Positions 11,106-25,000 of a stretch of 25,000 nt of DNA are shown piece by piece (the first letter of the stretch is position 1; each line of letters begins with the position of its first letter). Position numbers and translations under genes: made by a program. The stretch covers positions 97,501 to 122,500 of the forward strand of contig MCFG01000092.1 in the NCBI GenBank assembly GCA_002104895.1, given 5' to 3'. Under the pieces are notes generated by a model. It had not been told where the DNA came from and ran no database searches. It saw nothing but the letters and a program-made list of their open reading frames with translations. This DNA comes from Anaeromyces robustus. Lineage: Eukaryota > Neocallimastigomycota > Neocallimastigomycetes > Neocallimastigales > Neocallimastigaceae.

Positions 11106-12071
11106 ATGAATTTAGATGAAGCTTTTAGTAAATTTTATACATATTAATATTGATATTATATATTATTTGAAAATTAAATAATATTTGATTATTAACTATT
11201 TTTTATTTATAAATATTATATGGATAAATCTACTTGTTCATTCAATATTTTAACTTTCTTTTCTTTTCTACTTTTTTCTTTTTTCTTTTTTTTTACGATT
11301 CAATAAATATCAATAATTTTGATAATACATTTATATTTCAATTACATTATTTAAAATAAAAAGAGAAACTTAAAGAAGCCGACAAATAGTAAATATCAGT
11401 AATAAAATAATATATATTCTTGAATTAATATTTAATACAATAATGTAGGAAAAAAAAAATTATGAATGGCAAAGGTGAAAACAATCATTAATGTAATAGA
11501 ATCATTAAACAAATAATAATAAAATAAAAAGTTATACTAATATTAATATTATACAATAAAATCAATAGAAGCATTAAACAAATAAGTTTGAAAGATTTTA
11601 AAATGAAATGTGTATAAAAAAAAATTACATTTCAAAAATTTGTTAACAGTATTTCAGTATTTCTAATAAAAATATTAAAAAAATCAAACATATAATGCAT
11701 AATAAATAAATAAAAAGAAAAAGAGAAAAAAATAATTTCATTAAAAGTTTTTAATACCGAGGACAATATGATTTTCATTATATTATAAGTCAAATAATAT
11801 TGATGATAGAGTTTACATATTATAACAATCAACATACTATTTTTATTTTATTATATCTTGATATCAAAATGAACTTTATAATTTATTTATTATTACTGAT
11901 ATATAATTAAAATTATTTTATTAATATTTTAAAATTTACGTAAATTATTTTTATTTAAACAATTTATATATTTTTAATGTTATATATAAAGCGCTCATCC
12001 AAAATCTTCACTTTTCTTTAAAAAAAATCCAGAATGGACCGAAGCTGCTCATTGCTATGAAACAGCTGGTA

Positions 12072-12110
<39 letters not shown>

Positions 12111-12981
12111 TGATAGTTAATAATAAATAAATATAATAATAATTAATAATAAATAATAAATAATAAATAATAATGATAATAATAGTAATTACAAAAAATA
12201 AAAACAATAGAAAAAATATAAAAAGAATCATTTATTGATATATTTATTTATTTATCTATTTATATAATTATTAATATTATAAAATGTATTTCATTTATAA
12301 TAAATGAAATACATTTTTATGAAACATTTTTTAAAATTATTAAATAAATACATATTTTTACAATATGTATAAACATATACCATAATAATATTAAATTTGG
12401 AAAAAAATTTTAATGTGAATAATTTCATATTGAAATTTTTTTTACAAAAAACAATAACAATAATAATAAAAACCAAAACAATACACATATATATTTATAT
12501 ATTAAAACAATTAGCTAATATGTTTAGAGCTCAACATTCCAATGAACATGCAGTCGATGCTTTTATAAAAGCTGCCGAAGCTCATAGAAATTCAAATTCG
12601 TAAATATTATGATTATTAATATTTTTATTTCATATTATTTAAATGTTATTATTATTATTATTTTAATTAGAATTTATTAATAAATATTGATATATATTAT
12701 TATATTGTATAATATATATTAAATTTATTTATATATTAAATATATTTATATATTTATTTATATATTTATATATTTATATATTTATATATTTATATATTTA
12801 TATATTTATTTTAAATTTTATAGTATGTATTTAGCAGCTAAATGTTCTGAAACTGCTGCTTCTATTTTAGAAAAAGATCGTAAAATTGAAGAATCTTGTA
12901 AGAATTATGATTTAGCCAGTCAACAGTATTTCATGGGTAATAGTCCAGATAGAGCTGCAACTATGTTATTTAATGCTGCTA

Positions 12982-13053
<72 letters not shown>

Positions 13054-14486
13054 TAATATATATAATATATAATTATATATAATAATAATATATAATATAT
13101 AATATATATTATATAATATATAATATAATATATAATAATATATAATAATAATAAAGAGTTATTGAGAGAACTAGCGTTGAAAGAGCTGTTGGATATTATA
13201 AGAAAGCTTGTGAAGCAGTTGATGATGGTGAATCTAGATTAGCTTATGATACATATAAAAAAGTTATAATTGCTCTTGCTAAACTTAGAGTGTAAGTTAA
13301 AACAGATATAGTAATTAATTTTAATAATTTTTTACATTATAATTAAATGACTTTTAATAATAATCTTTATTATTTTAAATAAGTATAAATGAAGCCATTG
13401 ACATTGCTATGCGTTTAAATGCTATTTATATTGAAAAGAAGCACGCTAATGCATTATTTAAAAATGAATTATCTATTATCATTTTACTTCTTTATAATGA
13501 TAAATTCAATGTTGCTGAAGATTATTTCAATATTTTCTGCGGGTAAATAATATAAATTAATTTTAAATAAAATAAACTAAAGTAATTTTAAATATTTTAG
13601 TTTTACTTTTTTAAATATTATAATTGTTAATATATAATATAATATAATATAATATAATATAATATAATATAATATATAATATATATATATATTTTCCTTT
13701 TTCACAAACAAAATTTATTAGTGAAAGAAATGACTCCAATGGTTGTAATTATGTTGATTTTGGGTGATTATATATTAATTTTTATTTATTATATATTAAT
13801 GTTTGTTTTTATTTTAATTAATAAAAAATTATTATTTTATATAATTATTATAAATATTAATAAATAATTATTTAATTATAATATATATATTAAATTAAAA
13901 AAAATTATTATTTATAGAAATAAATTTTTAAATTCAGAAGAAGGTATAACTGCTGATGAAATGCTTAATGCTTATGCTAATTCTGATCCAGAATTGATGA
14001 ATAAAGCTACTTCAAAATTCTGTGTTAAATATCTTGATAATGAAGTATGATTTTATATATATATATATATATATATAAATTAATAATTTATAATTATTAT
14101 TAATATATTATAATAAATATATAAAATTTATAAATATATATATATATATAAATAAATTAATAATTTATAATTATTATTAATATATTATAATAAATATATA
14201 AAATTTTTAATAATTATAAATAAATATACATTTTTAATAATAAAATTTATATAAAATTTTTTAATAGATTGTTAAAATTGTTAGAGAATTAAGATCTAAA
14301 GTTTCTAGTGGTCAAGCTCAATTCTCCTCTAATAATAATATTGATTTATGTGGTGGTGTTGTCAATGAAGGACCAAATGGTATTGATTTAGCTGGTGGTA
14401 GTAACTTTGGTGCTAATAATTATGGTAGTGGAAATTTCAACAATGGTAGCAATTTCAACAATAATGATGGTTTTAATATTTGTTAG
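11106..14486 (+). CDS. NAPG: Gamma-SNAP, NSF adaptor for SNARE disassembly (10 exons)
   Basis: Exons are 11106-11127, 11364-11388, 11992-12068, 12515-12599, 12824-12982, 13157-13291, 13384-13542, 13722-13763, 13918-14044 and 14268-14486: 1050 nt, 349 residues. All junctions are GT-AG and in phase. The ATG is the first after an in-frame stop (11076). The product is an all-helical TPR-like protein, with AEAxH and YETAANMFRAQ-type repeats. Helices such as NPEWTEAAHCYETA, SVERAVGYYKKACEAVDDGE and NELSIIILLLYNDKFNVAEDYF match gamma-SNAP better than alpha-SNAP (Sec17). SNAPs bind SNARE bundles and recruit the ATPase NSF/Sec18 to pull them apart on secretory-pathway membranes. The family is usually about 290-312 residues; the excess here is an Asn/Gly-rich tail (about 292-349) ending in NIC. 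Exons 1 and 2 are tiny and rest on frame and on the resulting N-terminus MNLDEAFKKLKEADKYAHPK, so they are less certain than the others. Intron 8 has an odd GTGATT donor. Confidence 0.88.
12072..12106 (+). repeat. AAT microsatellite at gamma-SNAP intron 3 donor
   Basis: About 11 AAT units begin three bases after the intron 3 donor GT (12069), so the donor consensus GTAAAT merges into the repeat. Confidence 0.9.
12735..12812. repeat. TTTATATA octamer minisatellite in gamma-SNAP intron 4
   Basis: Near-perfect 8-base units (TTTATATA) run through most of the second half of intron 4 and stop just before the pyrimidine-rich TTTTAAATTTTATAG acceptor of exon 5 (12824). Confidence 0.85.
12984..13053 (+). 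repeat. TAA microsatellite starting within gamma-SNAP intron 5 donor
   Basis: About 23 perfect TAA units begin at the second base of the donor: exon 5 ends in AG, followed by GTAATAATAATAA. The U1-pairing bases are themselves the first repeat units. AT dinucleotide and ATAAT sequence then continues to the intron 5 acceptor at 13156. Confidence 0.92.
13628..13692. repeat. TATAA pentanucleotide tract in gamma-SNAP intron 7
   Basis: About nine TATAA units grade into AT dinucleotides and end before the pyrimidine tract (TTTTCCTTTTTCAC) of the exon 8 acceptor. Confidence 0.88.
14076..14206. repeat. 54-bp perfect duplication in gamma-SNAP intron 9
   Basis: The 54 bases at 14076-14129 are repeated without change at 14153-14206. 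The 77-base period includes a TA dinucleotide run before each copy. Identity over 54 bases of otherwise drifting intron suggests a recent tandem duplication. Confidence 0.85.
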
Positions 14487-15545
<1,059 letters not shown>

Positions 15546-17580
15546 TTAAAAATTACTTTCCAATTGAACTTGTCTTAAAGCTTCCTCATATGAAAGTGTT
15601 GGTTTCCTATGTTCTTCAATATACTTTAATATAAATAATTTAAAATTATTTAATATATATTAGAATTATAAAAATTATATATTAAAAAATTATAATTAAA
15701 TATATATATTTGTTTGTATAATTTTTAAATTTACACGTTTAGTTTCTTCTAAAGTAGTATATTGTTTTAAATTAGACCATCCTAATTTATTAATTTCTTC
15801 TGTTTGTTCCTTACTAATTGATATAAAATTTTCAATTTGATCTAATTGGCGTTTCATCATTCGATTTAATACAATTATATTTGGTTTGTATAAATCTTTA
15901 AATACTATTAATAAAAGAATTTTTTTAAATTAAAAATAGATAGAATTATTATTTAATATGATTAATATGATTGAAGTAAATATATATAGTGAATAATAAA
16001 TAATGCATTATCTATTATATATATATAATTTTTTTACTTACATGAATAAAATTTCTTTTGTTCTTTTTTATTTATATTAAGAAGTGATGTATTTAATAAA
16101 TAATTAACTAAATTATTTTCATTATCACTTTCATCCTCCGAAATACTGGAAGAAGAATATTGAGAATCATTATAATAATAATAGGATTTTGATTTTTTCT
16201 TTCTTTTTTCATCTTTTATATTATTATATTTTTTTGATAAAGTTGAATGAACAATGGATGGTGTTGGAGAAGTAGAAGTTGAAGTAGATGAGTATAAAAT
16301 TTGATAGAGTTCACGATCTAATGAACTTAAACTATTTAATGAATTAATACTATTACTACTATTAAGGTTTATTTCTTTTTCCTCTTCTATTTCATTTTTA
16401 TTGTTATTATCTTTTTTTGGTATCTCAATATTGACATTGTCATCAATAACTAATCGTTGTGGTGATAATGAAGGTGATAATATTGGTGAATAAATATTAT
16501 TATTCTTATTATTGTTATTATTATTGTTGTTGTCATTATTTTTAATAGTTGTATTGTTACTATGACTATGATTTTTATTAACTTTATCTAGTATTTCATT
16601 CAAAGGATCAAAGTTATTTTCTTTATCTGATGGTGGATTAGATGATAATAAATTTAAATAATTATTTTTTAATGCTTTCTTTAAATTTTCATATTTCTTT
16701 TTATAAATATTTGTTGTATCTGATACAAAAATATTTCCTTTTTCTTCTTCTTTTTGTTTAAGTAATGATTTTATTTTTTTAATTTTTTCTCTTCTTTTAG
16801 CTTCTGAGATGGACTTTTTATGAGAAGTTTCTTTTTTATTTTTTAATTTTGATGAAGTAGGGTAATCAGTAGATGAATAGTAATAATTATTAAGATGTTT
16901 ATTTGCTTTTTTCTTTCTTTCAATTATATCGGATGATGATGATACTGAAGATGAAATATTTTCTTCATGAATTTCTTTTATTAATTGTTTTTTCCTTTGC
17001 CTTAGTTTACTACAGTATTTACAATGACAATGTGGATTATAATGATGCTTTCTATTACTACTATTTTTATGTTGAATAGTATTATAGATATCAGAACCAA
17101 CTGTTGATACTACTTCACCATTTATGTGTTTATGATGAGGATGATGATGACGACGACGATGATGATTATTTGAATTATGATGATGTAATCTTTGGGAATC
17201 ATTTTCACTAGGATGACGACAATGATGATCATGATTGTTTTCTAATACAGAACGAGTTAATGGTGAAGGACGAATTCTATTTGATTTCATATTATTAGAA
17301 TTTGGTGGTGATGGTGTTGGATAGGTGTTAGAAAAATAATTGTTATGCATAGGACAAGTAGGAGGAGGTGTTGCCATAACAACATATGGTATTTGAGGTG
17401 GAGGTGGAGGTGGATAGTAAGATGAATAATTGTATGGATAATATGATGTGTTAAATTGAGACGACAGTGAAGGAGGTGGTGGCGTAGGATAGGTTGCATT
17501 ATATGGTGTATAGGGTGGTTGATTGAAGGATGGATTAGATGATGAATTAAAATTAAAATTATTATTATTATTATTATTAC

Positions 17581-17619
<39 letters not shown>

Positions 17620-19861
17620 CGATGTTATTATTTCTATTATTTTCTTTTGATAGATTTTCTATATCTACTCCTAAATTCTTTTTATAAATTATATTTAAAA
17701 GTTTTAAAAGTTCATTTTCATTTATATTATTTTCATCTTTTTGTGTTGTTTCTTTATTTTTAATCTCTTCTTCTTCTTCTTCTTCAATTCCTTTTTCTGT
17801 TTCTTTATTTTTATCATTCATTTTTGATAATGACTTATTTATTGATTCTTCTTCTTCATCTTTTATTAAGTTAACTTGATTATTATCTTTTGAATTAATA
17901 ATAATAATACTATGATCTTTATCTTTATCTATATTATTATCCATATTATTGTTATTATCTATTTTCTCTTCTTCTTTTTTAAATGTATCATTTTGATAAT
18001 TACTATTATCACTTTCTTCAGATATACTAAATTTTATATTATTTTTAAAATTATTTTCTGATTTTATACTATTTTCATTTTCTTCTTCAATTACTTCATT
18101 TTTAAGATCACTATAAGAATATTTGGATATATTAATAGGTTCTTCAATTTCATCATTAATACTTTTATTTTCTTCATTTGAAATTTCTTCTTCAATTTCA
18201 TCATTAATACTTTTGTTTTCTTCATTTAAAATTTCTTCTTCAATTTCATCTATAGATCTTGATGAATTATTACCTTCTTCAATTTCTTCTTCAATATCTT
18301 CAAAATTACTATCATAATTATAGGAATTATTATAGTCAATTTCTTCATTTTCTTCATTTGCTTCATTTTCTTCATTTTCTTCATCTTTTTTATTAATTAT
18401 TTCATTTTCATTATCCAAATCTTTTAAAGAATTACTTATTATTGAATCTTCACCATTTACACCTTCATCTTCATTACCAATAATTATTTGAGTAATAGAT
18501 TTACTTAAAATATTACTTTTAAAATCAAAATTTCTAGATACTTCATTGACATTATCTTTATTATCTATTTGAGTTGGAAGATCATTTTGAGGATCATCCT
18601 GACTACTTTTAATAAAAGCTATATTATTATCACGTCTTAAAGCGGCAAATTCATTTAAATTATCATCATTATTATTAATAGAATTATTACTATTAATAGT
18701 GTTAGAGGTGGAAGCAGTAATATTAGTTTTAGAATTATTATTATTCATGCTATTAGAATTATTTAAACCATTACTACCACTATTACTGATAATATTTGAA
18801 TTGATGGCTAGGTTACTATTTTTACTATCTTCTTCCACTTCTTCTTCCACTTCTTCTTCTTCTTCTTCATTTTGATTTTCATGTTCTTCTGTAACCTTAT
18901 TTTTATCATTTCTATTTTCATTTTCATTTTCATTTTCATTTTTTTCGTTGTCATCATTAATAGATTTTTTTGATGAAATAAAAGCCTCAAAATCATCACC
19001 AATAGAACTACCTTCTGTCGAATTCTCTAATAAAAGAGGATTCATACTTCCTTTTTTTGTATATTTAGAAGCATGCTCTAATAATTTTGATTGAGGTTTA
19101 GTTACAATATATTCAAGTTCTTGAGTTTTAATTGTTGGAGTTTCTTTTATATAAGGATTATTTATTTTCACTTCATTTTCTTGTTTTAGTAAAGAACTTT
19201 TACTTGAAAAAATAGAAGTAGTTGAATTAAGTTTACTTTTAAGAAATATATTATTATTATATATTTGATCCTTTTCATCATTATTTTCATTTGATTGACC
19301 TACTCCATCTATTTCAAAATCTAAAAATTCATCATCATCATCATCCGACATTTGAATAGTAGCTTTTCCTCCATTATCATCATCATCATTATTAATATAA
19401 TTTTTTTTCATTGTTTCTTTTTTTTTATCTAATTTTTTTAAGTAAGATTTTAATTCATTATCTCCATCATTAATATCTTCACCAAATTCCATCTCTAATT
19501 CAAAGTCTTCATCTTCATCAATTCTTCCCATTCCTTCCATATCATATTCATCAAAATTATTCATATCAATTAATAATTTTGAGGTTACCGAGGAAATTCC
19601 AAAATCAAAATTGGATGTACCTGTTAAACTTTTTTTCTTACCATTTTTTTTATGATCATGACTATTTTTTTTATTTTTCTTACTATTACTACTTTTGCTT
19701 GAATTTGTTAGATAAGAATTTCCTTTTCCTATTTTTCCTGTTCCTTTTTTTGTATATCCATAACTACTATTATCATCATCAAAATCTAAACTATAATCAT
19801 ATGAATTTTTTATTAAATTTCCTTTTCGGCTGGTATCATAGTAATCATTTTTAAGATACAT
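15546..19861 (-). CDS. Long disordered acidic protein with C19orf44/DUF4614-like C-terminus (3 exons)
   Basis: Exons on the minus strand are 19861-16042, 15904-15735 and 15623-15546, joined in phase by GTAAGT...TAG and GTAAAT...AAG introns: 1355 residues. Reading past the exon 1 donor would give a short CK tail and a stop. Splicing instead adds an ordered end: a helix (NRMMKRQLDQIENFI), then YTTLEETKRYIEEHRKPTLS and YEEALRQVQLE. From memory this closely resembles the conserved C-terminal domain of C19orf44 proteins (DUF4614), whose function is unknown to me. The remainder is low complexity: an acidic, Asn/Ser-rich N-terminal two thirds with a 16-residue tandem repeat (about 536-574), poly-Asn (about 747-768), a Pro/Tyr-rich stretch (about 780-860), and a His-rich segment ending in HCHCKYC (about 870-950), then Lys-rich and Ser-rich stretches. 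Human C19orf44 is about half this length. The gene model is firm; the family call is moderate. Confidence 0.82.
17555..17622 (-). repeat. Poly-asparagine codon tract in the DUF4614-like gene
   Basis: An ATT run on the plus strand is read as AAT (Asn) codons on the coding strand, giving about 20 Asn with one Ser and flanking Asn/Phe/Ser. A second shorter Asn run lies near 16498-16535. Confidence 0.9.
18141..18258 (-). repeat. 48-bp (16-residue) tandem repeat in the coding sequence
   Basis: The plus-strand string TCTTCAATTTCATC recurs at 18141, 18189 and 18237, a 48-base period. The encoded unit is SINDEIEEEISNEENK-like, in about two and a half copies, the outer ones diverged (SIDEIEEEILNEENK; SINDEIEEPINI). 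It keeps frame and adds charged helical-looking sequence to the acidic region. Confidence 0.88.
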
Positions 19862-21007
19862 TTACGTCTATAATATAAAATAAATTATTATTATTAACTT
19901 TTATATTTGATATATTTAATGTATTGTCCAAAGCTGTTAATTTAATCAATAAAAGAATAATTAAATATTAATAATTTAATTACTTTGTATTTTTATTTTA
20001 ATGAAAGCTTTTTTTAAAAAAAAAAAATTCGATACAATATATTTTTTAATGTTTATTTTTATACACATATAAAAAAAGTCTATTATTTAAACTTTTAAAA
20101 AAAACTGAACGCAGCAAAAACAAAAAAAAAAAAAAATTATGTTACAATATGAAACAATATTTAAATTATTATAATTTAAAATTTTCAAAATATATTTGTA
20201 TTTATTTAATTTTTTTTATTGATAGATTAAAGGTTTTTTTTTCAAAATTGTATACATTTGATTAAGAATACATATTTTAATACAATCTGAGTTAAAAAAA
20301 TTTTTTTTAATATTTTAAATAATAATAAATACATTATTTTTCAAATGTTAAAAATTTTTTTAAAAGTTTTTAATATTTATTTTTTTTTTTTTTTTCTATT
20401 AATTTACCAAAGAAATAAATGTAAAAATATTTGTTATTTATTTAATAATAAATTAATTAAAATTTTGTACAAATAGAATTATAATAAAAACTGATGTTAT
20501 AAAAAACTGTTTATGTAAAATAAATACTTTGAAGTATTTATTTTTATAAGTATTTATAATTAATTATTATAATTAATTAATTTTAAATAAAAGCTTATTT
20601 TATATATTTATTCATCACAACAAATATTAGATAAATTTTAATATAATTACTAATAGTAGTTAAATTATATATAAAATAATATTTTTTATATTTATTTTTA
20701 ATTTATTTTTTTTTTTTTTTAATTCTAGTATATTAAAATCAAAATTTAAATTTTTAATTAATTATAATTTAATTGATGTTATTTAAGCATATCCATTCAT
20801 AAAACATATATATATTTTTTTATTTTATTTTTTTATTTTAGAATAGATATATCTTCATATATTTTTTATATATTAATTTCTTTTTTCTTTTTAATATACC
20901 ATCTTTATTTAATATCCATTTGAATTTTAAATTATATATTTTAATTATATTGGATAATTACATAAAGAAAAGGAAGGAAAATAATATACATATAAAAAAA
21001 AAGGAAA
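19862..21007. promoter_or_regulatory. Divergent promoter region between the DUF4614-like and DnaJ genes
   Basis: The two start codons face away from each other across 1.15 kb of AT-rich DNA, so the promoters of both genes must lie here. The sequence has many poly-T and poly-A runs (for example near 20382-20397 and 20707-20722). I could not pick out a specific element, including any unfolded-protein-response-like site for the ER chaperone gene. Confidence 0.5.
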
Positions 21008-23415
<2,408 letters not shown>

Positions 23416-24082
23416 TATATTTATATGATTATTAACATAAAAAAAATTAAAAGTAATATATTTTACCATTAAATATATATATCAAAATAAATTATTTTAT
23501 ATAATGAATAATAAAAATAATAACAATAGTAATAATAATAAATAAATAGAAAATAATTTATTTTTATTAAATTATAAATAATTGAATATAATTATAAATA
23601 TGATTAATTTATAAACATTATTATCTCAAAAGGAATTAAAATATTATTATATATTTAATATTTAAACAGATAATATTCAATTTTTAAAATTCAAGAAAAC
23701 AAAAAAAAAAAAAAAAAAAAATAAAACAATTTATATAAAACTTTATGCTAATAATAATATATACAATAATAACTTTGATGAGAATAATATATAAAGAATG
23801 CTTTATTGTTATTATTATTTTAATTAGTATTATATTAATTTTATGAAAGATATAAAGATATCTGAAATTAATATTGCATAATAGATATATTATAATTATA
23901 TTTGTATATAAATATATATAAATATATAATATTTATAAAAAGAATTATAAATATTAATATCTAAAACTTTTGTAGTTAAATATTTATTTATACATTCTAT
24001 TTTATTGATATATATATTAAAAGATTGTTGAATTAAAATATTTTTGTTGAATAATTCATAACTTTAATTATAATATTTTTCT
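23416..24082. other. Convergent intergenic region
   Basis: AT-rich sequence between the 3' ends of the DnaJ gene and the minus-strand partial gene. It includes a poly-A run (about 23699-23720) and short AAT runs. I see no exon or structured RNA. Confidence 0.75.
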
Positions 24083-25000
24083 TTATTCATTATCACTCTG
24101 GCTATCACTACATTTATTTTCAAAATTATATGGACTTTCTAAATATTTATGGAATTTAATATACTTGTTCCAATTTTCTGAAGAAGGATACATTTGAACA
24201 GCTATATATAAAAAATTATATATTTTATAAAAATGAATGTATATATTAAAATTATGATCATTTTTATTTATTTTTCAAATAAGATAAATAATATAATATA
24301 AATATAATTATTTATTAGTGATTACATCTGCATTGTTCTCGTCTTTCTTTCATTATATTCCACTTTGATGGACTAATATACCAATTACCATACTAAAAGA
24401 AATAATAAAAAAATAAAAAAAAAATTATTCGAATTAAAATCTTTTTAATATAATTATTTTATATCACTAAATTATAAATTTACCAGGAATCTTTCAGTAT
24501 TACTATTAGAATCTGTAGAATTTTAAAATTAATAAATTAAATAAAAAATTAAAAAGAAAAAAATTAGTATTTATCTTATTATAATATTTAATATAATAAT
24601 TTTTTAAATAATTCCATGGTAAAATAAATAATATATATTTTTGAATAAACAATAATAATATATAAATAATTTATTATTTACTAATTTTTTCTTTCATATT
24701 TTTATTATCTGACAAAAGAGGAAATATTATTGAAATAATAATAATAATATAATAATAATAAAATATTAAAATTAGTTTTAATTCATTATTATATATATTA
24801 AATTTATTTCACATATTATATAATTATATTAATTAATAATATATTATAATTATTATTAATAAATTATTATATTGCAATGTTTAATATTACTTTTTTTCTT
24901 ATTTTTTGTTTTGTTTTTAGCTTGTTTGACTTTCGATATTTCTACTCCAAGATTATTTGTTATTTTTTCTAAATATTCATAAGGTGTATTATGCTCTTCC
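24083..25000 (-). CDS. 3' part of an unidentified multi-exon gene (possibly FAM47-like)
   Basis: The gene runs off the right edge; only its C-terminal part is visible. Minus-strand exons are 25000-24891, 24708-24682, 24512-24484, 24392-24326 and 24201-24083, with GT-AG introns and continuous phase to a TAA stop. Two exons are only 27 and 29 nt. The visible protein starts EEHNTPYEYLEKITNNLGVE, goes through a Lys/Asn/Ser-rich linker, then RFLYGNWYISPSKW, NIMKERREQC and MYPSSENWNKYIKFHKYLES, and ends in an acidic Ser/Asp/Glu tail. The YGxWYxxPxxW motif recalls vertebrate FAM47 proteins from memory, but the match is too short to trust. The small exons rest on frame continuity and are the weakest part. 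No signal peptide or membrane segment is visible in this part. Confidence 0.68.

Noticed and set aside
11221-11300. Pyrimidine-rich stretch in gamma-SNAP intron 1 as a separate exon
   Set aside because: It has no open frame that joins exons 1 and 2, and it serves well as a polypyrimidine region upstream of the 11363 acceptor.
12397-12603. Short plus-strand open frame starting MEKNFNVNNF
   Set aside because: Only its end (from 12515) is real. That part is exon 4 of gamma-SNAP, and the start is intron 3 sequence.
15546-16041. Ending the minus-strand gene at the stop near 16034
   Set aside because: The unspliced frame ends just past a perfect GTAAGT donor. The two spliced 3' exons restore a conserved-looking helical end, so the unspliced end was not used.
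18123-18317. Plus-strand Ser/Ile/Leu repeat frame
   Set aside because: It is antisense to the 48-bp acidic tandem repeat of the minus-strand gene.

Overview
The window looks like nuclear DNA of a eukaryote with an extremely AT-rich genome. Five protein-coding genes are visible: four whole and one cut by the right edge. Non-coding DNA is almost pure A/T. Introns are spliceosomal, with GTAAAT-type donors. Proteins carry long Asn, Ser and acidic runs, and AAT microsatellites are common inside and outside genes. This fits an anaerobic gut fungus (Neocallimastigomycota) best; a dictyostelid-like amoeba is the main alternative. The assignment comes from composition and gene content only.

Layout. 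Positions 1-2950 are gene-free AT-rich DNA with a large AAAT/AATG microsatellite. Positions 2951-8467 (+) hold a single-exon Rho-family GEF with tandem DH and PH domains inside a long disordered protein. Positions 8468-11105 are repeat-rich intergenic DNA. Positions 11106-14486 (+) hold a ten-exon gamma-SNAP gene. Positions 14487-15545 are convergent intergenic DNA with a 49-copy ATT tract. Positions 15546-19861 (-) hold a three-exon gene for a very long acidic, Asn-rich protein whose C-terminus resembles the C19orf44/DUF4614 domain. Positions 19862-21007 are a divergent promoter region. Positions 21008-23415 (+) hold a nine-exon gene for an ER-type DnaJ protein (Scj1/ERdj3-like) with an 11-nt microexon. 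Positions 23416-24082 are convergent intergenic DNA. Positions 24083-25000 (-) hold the 3' part of an unidentified gene with several tiny exons.

The exon chains were built by hand. Each junction has a GT donor and an AG acceptor and keeps frame, and each finished chain is divisible by three (1050 nt for gamma-SNAP, 1080 nt for the DnaJ protein, 4068 nt for the DUF4614-like gene). Two genes act in the secretory pathway (gamma-SNAP in SNARE recycling, the DnaJ protein in ER folding) and one signals to Rho GTPases, but nothing suggests they are co-regulated. I found no rRNA, tRNA, CRISPR array, transposase or retroelement, and no sign of a new multi-gene system. The most interesting features are the microexon beside a 105-copy AAT tract, the microsatellites that begin at splice donors, and the His/Cys-rich DUF4614-like protein.
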